From the NCBI RefSeq assembly GCF_000482325.1, contig NZ_KI535298.1:107001-171000 (forward strand): a stretch of DNA of 64,000 nt. Reading direction: 5' to 3'. The DNA comes from Bacillus sp. UNC438CL73TsuS30. GTDB taxonomy: Bacteria; Bacillota; Bacilli; Bacillales; Cytobacillaceae. Within the stretch, counting starts at the first letter, position 1; each line of letters starts with the position of its first letter. Positions 17,646 to 25,981 of the stretch are shown in pieces. Below the pieces are notes generated by a model that made no database searches, had not been told where the DNA came from, and saw only the letters and a list, made by a program, of their open reading frames with translations. The position numbers and the translations under genes were made by a program.

Positions 17646-17836
17646 CAGCTTTTACTCCTTCCGATTACAAAATAAAGAATCGGTCCAATAGGATTAAAGA
17701 ATAAACTTAGCAATACCCAAAGCCACTTAGGTCCATTGGTTTTTTCAATACGAATGATATCCACCAATACAACGATTACTAAAATTAACTCAATCACCAG
17801 AATAGGCGCTAGAAGTGCCCAGTTAATATTTGCCAT
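17645..17836 (-). CDS. yxlE: PLDN-type small membrane protein, YxlE-like
   Basis: 63 aa with two transmembrane helices (about 7-27 and 38-58) around a PKWLWVLLSLFFNPIGPILYF segment that is typical of PLD-nuclease N-terminal-like proteins. It corresponds to YxlE by size and by position directly before yxlF. First gene of the three-gene unit, with a GGGGGAGATAG ribosome binding site. Confidence 0.75.
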   Translation of the reverse strand: MANINWALLAPILVIELILVIVVLVDIIRIEKTNGPKWLWVLLSLFFNPIGPILYFVIGRSKS

Positions 17837-17936
17837 GCTATCTCCCCCTTTTTTCTGTTTATATATATATGACGTTTGACCTAGAAAAACGTTTCAGAAC
17901 CCGGCAAATATTTATACCAGGTTCTGAAAAATTTTT

Positions 17937-18260
17937 CTATTGAATTAACCGAAAGATCCATGGAAACCGGTATTCTTGACCTTCGTACGCTTTTATAGCA
18001 GCTATGATGGTAAAGACGACCGCTGCAATCCCTAAAACCCACAAAGCAATAATACCGATAATGATGATTGTTAATATCCCGCCTATAATACAATAAATGG
18101 TATAGGAAATAAAAAAGTTAAAGTACTCTTTCCCATGATAATCAATGAAGGATGATTCGTCTTTTTTGATTAACCAAATGACTAATGGTCCAATAATCGG
18201 AAAAATAAAACTAACTATATAAAGAACTGCTGCCAAGAGCCTTTCTTCACTTTTAACCAT
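17937..18260 (-). CDS. DUF4870 family membrane protein
   Basis: 107 aa with three to four hydrophobic segments. The pattern ERLLAAVLYIVSFIFPIIGPLVIWLIKKDESSFIDYHGKEYFNF is typical of DUF4870 (Tic20-like fold) proteins of unknown function. AGGGAGGTGC precedes the ATG. It lies just upstream of the yxlEFG unit on the same strand, but a hairpin near 17885-17935 (AACGTTTCAGAACC... paired with GGTTCTGAAA) may end its transcript. Confidence 0.75.
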   Translation of the reverse strand: MVKSEERLLAAVLYIVSFIFPIIGPLVIWLIKKDESSFIDYHGKEYFNFFISYTIYCIIGGILTIIIIGIIALWVLGIAAVVFTIIAAIKAYEGQEYRFPWIFRLIQ

Positions 18261-18546
18261 TTAAGCACCTCCCTCTCCCTAAAAAATTCTTTCTTTTATA
18301 AGTACGCTCTATTTTGGAAAAGATTTCATTCTTTCTGGTAAAATCCGCTTATTATTTTCAGGCTTGCTAACAGAGTACACGGGCAAAATAACCTAAAAAG
18401 AAATTTAATGAACACAAGTTTCAAAATTGGGCTTTTTTGCATATAAAAGAATAAAAGTTATTGCTCGGAACATTTTTAACTTTTCGGAAAATATACGGCT
18501 TGGTAAAATAGTTAAATACATGAAATATAGGAAGAAAGGTTTAAAT

Positions 18547-19683
18547 ATGACGAAAATACTTTTGAAGAATGCAACGGTATATCCGATTACCGCCAACCCT
18601 ATTCATTCAGGGGACGTTTTAATTGAAGATGGAAAAATCGCTAAAGTTGGCCAGCATATCATCACCGATTCGGAAGTTAAAATAATTGATTGTGGAAATG
18701 CCTATCTTTTACCAGGTTTTATTGATGTCCATACACACCTTGGACTTTATGACGAAGGTACGGGCTGGGCGGGAAACGATGCGAATGAAACAGCAGAAGC
18801 CCTAACCCCGCATATACGTGCTTTCGACGGTGCCTACCCACTAGATGCCGCATTTACGGATGCTGTTCGGAGCGGGATTACAACCGTTCATATTATGCCG
18901 GGAAGCGCAAATATCATCGGAGGGACCACATCGGTGATTAAAACAACTGGCAAAAATATTAAAAAAATGCTTATTCAAGAGATTGCGGGATTAAAAATCG
19001 CTCTAGGTGAAAACCCAAAAAGAATCCATAGCCATGGAAATAGTGACTCCATTACTAGGATGGGCATCATGGGCAAGCTCCGTGAAGCATTTTATCAGGC
19101 CATTTACGCTGATAACCCAGAAGATCTAAGGATTGCACCCATTGTCATGGCACTGAAAAGGGAGATCCCCGTTCGAATCCATGCCCACCGGGCGGACGAT
19201 ATCATTACAGCCACCCGTTTTGCGGAAGAATTTAATCTGGATCTGAGAATTGAGCATTGTACAGAGGGGCATTTAATTGCAAATGAATTAGCAGGGATGA
19301 ACCTAAAGGTATCCGTTGGCCCAACCTTAACAAGGAGGTCCAAGGTTGAACTAAAAAATAAAACATGGAAAACCTATCAGGAACTTACCAATAATGGGGT
19401 AGAAGTTTCCATTACCACAGATCACCCTTATACTCCGATTCAATATTTGAATATTTGTGCAGGAATTGCAGTAAGAGAAGGTCTTCCGGAACAAAAAGCA
19501 TTAGAGGGGATTACGATTTTTCCGGCAAAAAATTTAAAAATTGATGACCGTCTCGGAAGTATTGAAGAAGGAAAAGATGCTGACCTTGTATTATGGAGCC
19601 ACCATCCTTTCCATTATCTAGCAAAACCAAAATGGACAATGATAGGTGGAGAAATGGTTTTCGAAGAGGCAAAAACTTTGTAG
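18547..19683 (+). CDS. Metal-dependent amidohydrolase
   Basis: 378-aa amidohydrolase-superfamily enzyme, imidazolonepropionase/dihydroorotase-like, with a TIM barrel and small beta-sandwich. Metal ligands are visible as GFIDVHTHLG near residue 58, RIHAHRADD near residue 215, RIEHCTEGH near residue 237 and TTDHPYTP near residue 296. The ATG at 18547 follows AGAAAGG; the ORF extends 40 codons further upstream without a ribosome binding site. The substrate cannot be read. No catabolic neighbours identify a pathway. Confidence 0.85.
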   Translation: MTKILLKNATVYPITANPIHSGDVLIEDGKIAKVGQHIITDSEVKIIDCGNAYLLPGFIDVHTHLGLYDEGTGWAGNDANETAEALTPHIRAFDGAYPLDAAFTDAVRSGITTVHIMPGSANIIGGTTSVIKTTGKNIKKMLIQEIAGLKIALGENPKRIHSHGNSDSITRMGIMGKLREAFYQAIYADNPEDLRIAPIVMALKREIPVRIHAHRADDIITATRFAEEFNLDLRIEHCTEGHLIANELAGMNLKVSVGPTLTRRSKVELKNKTWKTYQELTNNGVEVSITTDHPYTPIQYLNICAGIAVREGLPEQKALEGITIFPAKNLKIDDRLGSIEEGKDADLVLWSHHPFHYLAKPKWTMIGGEMVFEEAKTL

Positions 19684-19693
19684 AAAATTGGCA

Positions 19694-19740
19694 AAAAATT
19701 TCAGTAAAAAAACAAACAAAAACCTATTTATTTTTCGGTT
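19694..19740 (+). terminator. Probable terminator of the amidohydrolase gene
   Basis: AAAAACC and GGTTTTTTTT flank an AT-rich loop near 19718-19746, giving a weak stem with a good T run. An inverted repeat GTATCAT / ATGATAC follows at 19750-19770. Confidence 0.45.
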
Positions 19741-19835
19741 TTTTTTATGGTATCATACTTTTGATGATACTAATGGTAACTTGAATTTGGGGGACAATTT
19801 TAATCTTTATTTTTCAAAAAAAATGATATAGGGAA

Positions 19836-19941
19836 GGCAAATGGTGCGCCACCAGTTTACTGGTTCTAGTGGGTTCGATTCCCACCCCGAAATTTTTTAG
19901 CAATTCTAATAAAAAATTTCGAGGGTGGGCCGTTTTCTTTT
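19836..19941 (+). ncRNA. tRNA-like element with a competing long hairpin (leader of the GNAT gene)
   Basis: The stretch contains a perfect tRNA T-arm (GTGGG, TTCGATT, CCCAC; 19869-19885) preceded by a small ACCAG / CTGGT hairpin in the place of an anticodon arm. No matching acceptor stem or CCA is seen, so it is not a normal tRNA. The 3' half of the T-stem can instead pair downstream: 19881-19899 matches 19910-19929 over 19 bp with one bulged A, followed by TTTTCTTTT. The two foldings exclude each other. The GNAT gene starts 37 bases later. Function is inferred. Confidence 0.45.
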
Positions 19942-19977
19942 GACATGGGATCGGATTGCCCTAATGGAGGGATATTC

Positions 19978-20538
19978 ATGCTGAAGAAAAGAGATCTTCA
20001 CGACAGCCACACACTTTATGAACTAATGACGCATCCAGATGTCTTCCCTTTTGTTCGTCAGAAAGCAGCATCCTATGACGAATTCTTATTCGTGACAAAG
20101 AAAACCATTGAAGCTGAAGAACGTGGTGAATTAATCTCCCGCACTATTCTTGATGAATGGAGTTCCCCTATTGGTACAATTAATCTATTTGATATTGAAG
20201 AAAATGCCGGATTTTTGGGAACTTGGCTAGGTAAACCTTATCATGGAAAAGGGTATAATAATCCTGCGAAAGAGGCTTTTTTCAGTGAGCTTTTCTACGA
20301 AATGGGAATTGAAACGATTTATATGCGCATCCGCAAGATCAATATCCGTTCGATTAAAGCAGCGGAAAAACTACCATATGTCATAAAAGCAAATGAAACA
20401 CGAAAATCACTGTATGAGCAATTAAATGCTAATGGTGAGGTTTACGATTTATATGAAATTCCAAAAGATCAATATACCTTCTATATAATGAGAAACGACT
20501 CTCTTCAAACAGATTCCACTCATTTATTGGAAGCATAA
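19978..20538 (+). CDS. GNAT family N-acetyltransferase
   Basis: 186-aa acetyl-CoA dependent acetyltransferase. The acetyl-CoA loop appears as KPYHGKGYNNPAKEAFF (about 84-100), followed by YMRIRKINIRSIKAAEKL, the usual Asn-containing strand and helix. The ATG at 19978 has GGAGGG 8 bases upstream; an upstream in-frame start gives 11 extra residues and is unlikely. The acceptor is unknown. The gene sits behind the tRNA-like leader, which may control it. Confidence 0.8.
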   Translation: MLKKRDLHDSHTLYELMTHPDVFPFVRQKAASYDEFLFVTKKTIEAEERGELISRTILDEWSSPIGTINLFDIEENAGFLGTWLGKPYHGKGYNNPAKEAFFSELFYEMGIETIYMRIRKINIRSIKAAEKLPYVIKANETRKSLYEQLNANGEVYDLYEIPKDQYTFYIMRNDSLQTDSTHLLEA

Positions 20539-20565
20539 AAGCAATCGGCGGTAGCCGATTGCTTT
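20538..20565 (+). terminator. Terminator of the GNAT gene
   Basis: Twelve-base-pair stem AAAGCAATCGGC / GCCGATTGCTTT with a GGTA loop and T run. Confidence 0.93.
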
Positions 20566-20620
20566 TTTTACAAGAAAAAAGACTAGCGCCCTTGGGTGCA
20601 TAGTCATCATCTAACTTAAG

Positions 20621-20779
20621 TTAATCTGTTACGCTTTGTTCAAGTGTTTCATCTACTTCACTTATACCCATCTGGAGCAAAAATTCTTCTAATTCCTCAT
20701 TTGTTAACGTTTCAAAACGACCATCATGAAAAAATACCTGGGTTTGATTAGGATTAATGCGATTAATATTAAAGCTCAT
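20621..20779 (-). CDS. Small protein of unknown function
   Basis: 52 aa starting MSFNINRINPNQTQ, acidic at the C-terminus. The ATG at 20779 has AAGGAGC in good position; a longer upstream reading is possible but has no site. No domain is recognised and no neighbours suggest a role. Confidence 0.55.
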   Translation of the reverse strand: MSFNINRINPNQTQVFFHDGRFETLTNEELEEFLLQMGISEVDETLEQSVTD

Positions 20780-21014
20780 TTTCTTTGCTCCTTTCCATAG
20801 ATGATACACAACTATTATCCACAAAAAAATCCATTTTCATTCCCTGTAATCAAATTGTTCAAAAAATTGTAAAAGCAGTTTGTATATCCTGTGTACATTG
20901 GGTATGTTTTTAGCCTGAAAAAACTACTTTTTAACGATATCTTTGTAAACCACTCTAAAAGGTTCCATGATATAATAACTCTTTGTAACCTAAAGAAGAT
21001 GGAGAAACTAAAAA

Positions 21015-22382
21015 TTGAAACAAACCTTTACAAAGAAGCAAAAGTTAAAACAATTAATTTATATTTTATTCCCGATTCTGATTACCCAGCTTGGGCTTTT
21101 TTCGATGAACTTTTTTGATGTAACCATGTCCGGGCATTACAGCCCAGCCGATTTGGCAGGTGTTGCAATAGGATCCTCCCTGTGGGTTCCAGTATTTACT
21201 GGTCTAAGTGGAATATTGCTGGCCGTTACCCCGATTGTTGCGCAATTAAATGGGGCGAAACAGCAGGATAAGGTTGCACACTCTGTATTTCAAGGACTTT
21301 ATTTATCTGTAATCATTGCCGTTATCGTTATCGCTATAGGCGCTCTCATTCTCGACCCCATTTTAAACGGTATGAGCCTTGAACCACATGTTCGGAAAGT
21401 AGCCCATGGCTATCTTGTTGCCTTAAGCTTTGGAATGATTCCACTTTTCGCTTATAACGTATTAAGGTCATTTATTGATGCGCTTGGGAAAACGCGTGTT
21501 ACGATGGTCATCACTTTAACTTCACTTCCGATTAATGTTGTCTTTAATTATTTGTTGATTTATGGGAAATTTGGTTTCCCTGAACTTGGAGGAATTGGAG
21601 CAGGTGTTGCAACAGCAATTACCTATTGGCTGATTACTGGTATTTCAATTTTCATCATTTGTACCAATCAACCATTTTCAAATTTTGGTATTTTCCGCCA
21701 TTTTCATAAAATATCCCTTTCAAGATCAAAGGAAATATTAAAAATTGGCATACCAATTGGTTTTTCGATTTTTTTTGAAACCAGCATTTTTGCCGCTGTT
21801 ACTTTGCTAATGAGTACTTTTGATACCAATACAATCGCCAGCCATCAGTCCGCATTAAATTTTGCTTCATTTTTGTATATGCTTCCTCTCAGCATCTCCA
21901 TGGCCTTAACCATCTTGGTCGGCTTTGAAATTGGCTCCAAAAGAGATCAGGATGCAAAGGAATACAGCTGGCTTGGAGTTGGAATCGCGATTTTACTTGC
22001 AGGGTTATGCGGATTAATCTTATTGCTATTCCGCTATGATATTGCGGGAATTTATACGACAGATCCAGTGGTTTTAAAATTAACGGCGAAATTTTTGCTT
22101 TACGCGTTATTCTTTCAATTATCTGATGCCATCCAGGCACCAATCCAAGGTGCACTACGAGGGTATAAGGACGTAAATATTACCTTCTTAGCCTCTCTTC
22201 TATCCTATTGGGTAATCGGCCTCCCACTTGGCTATGTAATGGCAGTTTATACTAAGCTTGGTGCTTTTGGTTATTGGATCGGTTTGATTGCGGGTCTCGC
22301 AGTCGGAGCAATTTGTCTTTTATTACGTTTACTTTGGGTTCAAACAACCGCTAATCGAGCAAACATACAAAAAGAGTCCTAA
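21015..22382 (+). CDS. MATE family multidrug efflux transporter
   Basis: 455-aa membrane transporter with about 12 helices in two related halves, exporting cationic compounds by sodium or proton antiport. The start of each half shows the family pattern (ITQLGLFSMNFFDVTMSGHYSPADLAGVAIGSS near residue 22, and IPIGFSIFFETSIFAAVTLLMS near residue 245). A TTG start at 21015 follows GGAGAA; a TATAAT lies about 40 bases upstream. Confidence 0.9.
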   Translation: MKQTFTKKQKLKQLIYILFPILITQLGLFSMNFFDVTMSGHYSPADLAGVAIGSSLWVPVFTGLSGILLAVTPIVAQLNGAKQQDKVAHSVFQGLYLSVIIAVIVIAIGALILDPILNGMSLEPHVRKVAHGYLVALSFGMIPLFAYNVLRSFIDALGKTRVTMVITLTSLPINVVFNYLLIYGKFGFPELGGIGAGVATAITYWLITGISIFIICTNQPFSNFGIFRHFHKISLSRSKEILKIGIPIGFSIFFETSIFAAVTLLMSTFDTNTIASHQSALNFASFLYMLPLSISMALTILVGFEIGSKRDQDAKEYSWLGVGIAILLAGLCGLILLLFRYDIAGIYTTDPVVLKLTAKFLLYALFFQLSDAIQAPIQGALRGYKDVNITFLASLLSYWVIGLPLGYVMAVYTKLGAFGYWIGLIAGLAVGAICLLLRLLWVQTTANRANIQKES

Positions 22383-22391
22383 TGATTTTGG

Positions 22392-23186
22392 TCAGGACTC
22401 TTTTATATTATGTTCATCTTTCAATGCTTTTCCTAATACATCTATTCCCCCGGTCACAGGGACAATACTCCCGGTTATAAAACTTGAATTTTCATCGACA
22501 AGAAAAGAAATCACTCTTGCAATATCTTCACCTGTCCCTGATCTCCCAACAGGAGTAAGACCATTATCAGAAAAAAAGGCTTGTTCAATTGTTTTTTCCT
22601 TCCATTCGGTGCTAATATCCCCTGGACTTACCATATTGGCCGTAATCCCATTCATCATTTCCTCAATGGCAATCGTTCTTGTCAAGGATGCTAGACCCGT
22701 TTTTGCTGCAGCAAAAGCAGAACGATAAATCCAACCAGGCGCTGTTTCGACCCTGTCAAACCCCATTGTAATTATTCTTCCCCATTTATTTTTTCTCATA
22801 ATAGGTATGGTCAGCTTTGATAAATTAAAAACAGCTGACAAATTCCCATTTAACAAATAATTCCATTCTTCGAATGAATAATCCGTTAGTTTTTTTCTTT
22901 CGTGTATGTATGGCCCTGCATTATGGATTAAAACATCGATCGAAGAAAATTTTGTTAATGCTTGGTGAACCATTCGGATACAATCTTCTTGTTTGGCCAC
23001 ATCCCCTTGAAGTAACATGCAATCGGTTCCAAAACGTTCCTCGAGCTGCTTTACAAGTCCTTTTGCTTCCGTCTCACTGCTTCGATAATTAATGATTAAC
23101 TGATACCCTTTTTCTGCAAGTTGTAAAGCAGTGATTTTTCCAATGCCGGTTGCCCCTCCGGTAATCAAAGCAGTTTTTTTCTTCAC
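22392..23186 (-). CDS. Short-chain dehydrogenase-like protein, YtkK type
   Basis: 264-aa Rossmann-fold protein with cofactor motif TGGATGIG near residue 9 and NAG near residue 89 (IHNAGPYIHERKK). The usual catalytic Ser is replaced in IITMGFDRV, and the YxxxK Tyr is Phe in SAFAAAKTG, while the Lys is kept. The overall pattern, including PGWIYRSAFAAAKTGLASLT, recalls Bacillus YtkK-type proteins. Oxidoreductase activity is therefore doubtful and a cofactor-binding or altered role is possible. It converges with the MATE gene. Confidence 0.8.
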   Translation of the reverse strand: MKKKTALITGGATGIGKITALQLAEKGYQLIINYRSSETEAKGLVKQLEERFGTDCMLLQGDVAKQEDCIRMVHQALTKFSSIDVLIHNAGPYIHERKKLTDYSFEEWNYLLNGNLSAVFNLSKLTIPIMRKNKWGRIITMGFDRVETAPGWIYRSAFAAAKTGLASLTRTIAIEEMMNGITANMVSPGDISTEWKEKTIEQAFFSDNGLTPVGRSGTGEDIARVISFLVDENSSFITGSIVPVTGGIDVLGKALKDEHNIKES

Positions 23187-23373
23187 ACACCATTACCTCT
23201 CTATTTTCCAATTTATCTTTATACTATATGTTAAAAAGATTTGATTATATATGCAAATTTTAAACATTATCTCTTTGGATTCAAATGTGAAAAGCAGGTT
23301 TTAATAACGGATAGGCGCTTGCTGGCATAGTATGTGGTAGGACGAATAAGGCCCTTTTTAGGCAGTTGAAAGG

Positions 23374-23862
23374 ATGAAAAAAATGTTCCCATGGAATATG
23401 TTCCCTTTTAATAAGGATATGAAGAATAACCTGCAAAACATGAAACCAGAAGAAATCAATAATTATGTCCAGGATCTAATTGGAAAGGTACTACCCGGCA
23501 GCATGCGCGGAATGATGAATCCAAACGAAATGTTTAATGGATTTACCTCAGCTGGCACTACCCAGCAGCAGACCACCACAAGTGCATTGAATTCCACAGC
23601 ATTTGAAACACATGACTTTGTTTACGTGCGGATTCCGATTAAAAGTGAGGAATGGCTCAAGCAGCTGCGTATTTACCATACCTCCAATCAGCTTATTGTC
23701 GACCATATCCCCCAATATGAAGATAAACATACGATTACCCTTCCGGCGATTGTTCGAAAGAAAGGTGCTTCAGCCAACTATAAGGATGGGACTCTAGAAG
23801 TAAGAATTCCCAAAAATATCGATATGCAGTTTTCTCAAATTGATGTGACAGAAATAATGTAG
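23374..23862 (+). CDS. Hsp20-fold protein, spore coat / GerT-like
   Basis: 162 aa. The C-terminal part (about 75-160) has the alpha-crystallin beta-sandwich pattern with HTITLPAIVRKKGASANYKDGTLEVRIPK, ending the fold in the A-x-x-x-DGxLxVxxPK form. The N-terminal 70 residues are Met/Asn-rich. Divergent members of this fold in Bacillus are spore coat or germination proteins (CotM, GerT), so a spore role is likely but inferred. A second Hsp20 gene follows 63 bases on. Confidence 0.65.
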   Translation: MKKMFPWNMFPFNKDMKNNLQNMKPEEINNYVQDLIGKVLPGSMRGMMNPNEMFNGFTSAGTTQQQTTTSALNSTAFETHDFVYVRIPIKSEEWLKQLRIYHTSNQLIVDHIPQYEDKHTITLPAIVRKKGASANYKDGTLEVRIPKNIDMQFSQIDVTEIM

Positions 23863-23925
23863 CATCTATTTTTATGGTATGTTTTTGTTTCAGTAAAATA
23901 TGATGAATTAGAGGTGGTGGTTGGA

Positions 23926-24402
23926 ATGGATATGGATAAACTTAAAAAATGGCTGGAATTGACCCAAAAATTTCAAGGTGATACTTTTTGGGAGCAAATC
24001 TTTGATGAAAAAAGTGTTGAAAATGTCATAAAGAGTCCCTCCATTAGCCCCTTTACAAAAATACAGAGTTCTTTTCCAAAATGCGATTTATATGAGACGG
24101 ATGATGTGCTTGTGATTGAAGCCGAGATTCCGGGGATGTGTAAGGAAGATCTTCATATAACTGTCAATCAACAAGTATTGACGATGGCAGGAGTATTTAA
24201 AACCTTACAGGAAGGAAGAAAATATTTTATTAAGGAAAGAGCAAATCAGACATTTAAAAAGGAATTAATCCTTCCATTTCCTATTAAAACAACTCAAATT
24301 CGGACAGAAATACGAAATGGATTATTGTTTATTTTCATGCCAATCAATAAAGAGGAAGTCGAGACGATTCCCATTACATTTGATCAACTTACTTCAGAAT
24401 GA
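23926..24402 (+). CDS. Small heat-shock protein, Hsp20 family
   Basis: 158 aa with an alpha-crystallin domain at about 52-145: CDLYETDDVLVIEAEIPGMCKEDLHITV opens the fold and FKKELILPFPIKTTQIRTEIRNGLLFIFMP closes it. The C-terminal IxI-like tail is weak. The ATG at 23926 is favoured by AGAGGTGG 8 bases upstream. It is likely co-transcribed with the preceding Hsp20-fold gene. A chaperone role is known for the family; spore expression is only suggested by the neighbour. Confidence 0.8.
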   Translation: MDMDKLKKWLELTQKFQGDTFWEQIFDEKSVENVIKSPSISPFTKIQSSFPKCDLYETDDVLVIEAEIPGMCKEDLHITVNQQVLTMAGVFKTLQEGRKYFIKERANQTFKKELILPFPIKTTQIRTEIRNGLLFIFMPINKEEVETIPITFDQLTSE

Positions 24403-24408
24403 AGGCGC

Positions 24409-24431
24409 AGACAGCCGCAAATGGGCTGTCT
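24409..24431. terminator. Bidirectional terminator
   Basis: Stem AGACAGCC / GGCTGTCT with a 7-nt loop, followed by TTCTATTTT, between the Hsp20 gene and a convergent small gene. Confidence 0.8.
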
Positions 24432-24433
24432 TT

Positions 24434-24712
24434 CTATTTTAATTCATCCATCATTTGATTATGAACCTCAATTAAATGAACTTTTGTTTCAGTGGAAATT
24501 TTTGAATCCACTAATCTTTTGATAGCGGAATAATATTTTTCATATCTGTTTTTTCGAACCCTAGGGTGCGAGTTTTCATCTAATAATTCTCTTTTTATCG
24601 CGTCCTTCAAAATTTCCTCACTATTTTGATTTTTCACGTTTAATAAACGATTATTCCAAACCTTTCGATATTCGTGCAATAACCGATCAAAAAACTCCAA
24701 CCCAGTTGGCAT
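24434..24712 (-). CDS. Small helical protein of unknown function
   Basis: 92 aa, charged and predicted all-helical, with no membrane segment and no recognised domain. GGGGTGAATTAA precedes the ATG, so translation is credible. It is divergent from the following zinc-ribbon gene and convergent with the Hsp20 pair. Confidence 0.6.
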   Translation of the reverse strand: MPTGLEFFDRLLHEYRKVWNNRLLNVKNQNSEEILKDAIKRELLDENSHPRVRKNRYEKYYSAIKRLVDSKISTETKVHLIEVHNQMMDELK

Positions 24713-24807
24713 TTAATTCACCCCAATCATCAACCTTATGCTCATTGTTACATATTTCCTTGTATTTTGTAAAAAATAAAAAGGACCATTTTTGAAAGGA
24801 GAAATGT

Positions 24808-25050
24808 ATGTCTACCCCATATAAATGTCCAAATTGTAAAACCAATCGAAGTCGATTTAATATTATTGAACAAGTAGCACACTCGGTTAAGCTTGACCCA
24901 CAATCCGGTGTGGTTGTAAGAGAATATGGTGAAACAGAATTAGAACCTTTTCATATCCCATATCAAGGGCCAGAATTCCGGATTCAATGCGGCGCTTGCG
25001 GACTAATCGAAGATGAGCGTACCTTCATTAAATTTGGACAACAACCTTAA
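24808..25050 (+). CDS. Small zinc-ribbon protein
   Basis: 80 aa with CPNCKTNRSRF near residue 8 and CGACGLIEDE near residue 62, giving a four-cysteine zinc ribbon split by about 50 residues. GAAAGGAG precedes the ATG. Short proteins of this sort are conserved in Bacillus without known function. Strong terminator downstream. Confidence 0.65.
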   Translation: MSTPYKCPNCKTNRSRFNIIEQVAHSVKLDPQSGVVVREYGETELEPFHIPYQGPEFRIQCGACGLIEDERTFIKFGQQP

Positions 25051-25056
25051 AATAAG

Positions 25057-25095
25057 AACACCTTTATAAATGTCCTATTCATTTATAAAGGTGTT
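25057..25095. terminator. Bidirectional terminator
   Basis: Sixteen-base-pair stem AACACCTTTATAAATG / CATTTATAAAGGTGTT with a 7-nt loop, followed by T-rich DNA. Confidence 0.92.
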
Positions 25096-25101
25096 TATTT
25101 A

Positions 25102-25920
25102 TTATTGTAAATAGTTATCTTTTATAAATTGCTTTGAATCAATTTTCCATCCCTCAATCGGTGAAAACCGCACCATATGAATTTGCCCATTAAATGTTTG
25201 TCTTCCTCTATTTTTTATGTACCAATCAATTTCAATCGGAATATCCAAACTAATTTGTTCTGTTAAATCCTCAGGTGGAAGCATAGGTAATCTTGAAATT
25301 CTAACTGCATCAATTTTCGTAAGGACGGGTTTCCACTTAATTTTTTGCAAAGAAGGCGTGGAAATAATTTTCGAATCCTGCTGTATAAATCCTGCAATAT
25401 AGGCATTTATGATCTCATATGGATTTGCCTTTTCGAAATAATCATCCAGTTTCCCTGATGCCTTTAAAATCATTAACATATGAGATAAGTCCATGGAGTT
25501 CGTCCGATGTGTCGTACTCCCATAAAAATGAATACAGAAATGTCCTGGAAAATTGTTTTTCAAAGCTCCGGCACCATGTGGCATACCATGCATTGAAGCG
25601 CCTATCCACTGGTCCTTATGAATAACAATAATCGCACGACGTTTCCAGCTCCATTTCCCCCCATAGATTTTTTTCATAATTTTAGTATCCTTTGAAGTCA
25701 AAGGCTGCACATCGGCGTGATGGCTGCCTGCACGTCGTTGTACCTTGAATTTTTTCCCTGTCTCCACATCCAGCACGATAAACTTTGTGTACTTTGGTAA
25801 GATATGATTGACATCTTTCCAAGGGAGCATTTCAATCTTATAACTGATATCCGCTGCACTTACCGCTTGACCATTTAGGAGGATGAGCATAAAAAATATA
25901 AACAGAGCTGTCTTCTTCAT
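25102..25920 (-). CDS. Secreted protein with a GHFCIHF motif
   Basis: 272 aa from the ATG at 25920, which follows a GGGGGG stretch. Residues 1-23 are a signal peptide (MKKTALFIFFMLILLNG, then AVSA). The mature part contains SHHADVQPLT, then MHGMPHGAG and GHFCIHFYGSTTHR near residue 140. Conserved His and Cys of this type occur in Firmicute cell-wall proteins and could form an L,D-transpeptidase-like or related site, but I cannot assign the reaction. Exported, probably acting on the cell wall. Single gene. Confidence 0.6.
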   Translation of the reverse strand: MKKTALFIFFMLILLNGQAVSAADISYKIEMLPWKDVNHILPKYTKFIVLDVETGKKFKVQRRAGSHHADVQPLTSKDTKIMKKIYGGKWSWKRRAIIVIHKDQWIGASMHGMPHGAGALKNNFPGHFCIHFYGSTTHRTNSMDLSHMLMILKASGKLDDYFEKANPYEIINAYIAGFIQQDSKIISTPSLQKIKWKPVLTKIDAVRISRLPMLPPEDLTEQISLDIPIEIDWYIKNRGRQTFNGQIHMVRFSPIEGWKIDSKQFIKDNYLQ

Positions 25921-25981
25921 GTAACCCCCCATTCCCATGGAATATAAACTACATTTAAAGAGTTACCTGAAGACCAAAATA

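Noticed and set aside
18427..18546. Forty-codon N-terminal extension of the amidohydrolase
   Set aside because: Strong AGAAAGG and a family-like N-terminus at 18547; the extension has no site and unusual composition.
19888..19940. T-box riboswitch, because of AGGGTGG near 19922
   Set aside because: The rest of the T-box core (ACCGCG) is missing, no specifier stem-loop is recognisable, and the gene is a GNAT, not an amino acid gene.
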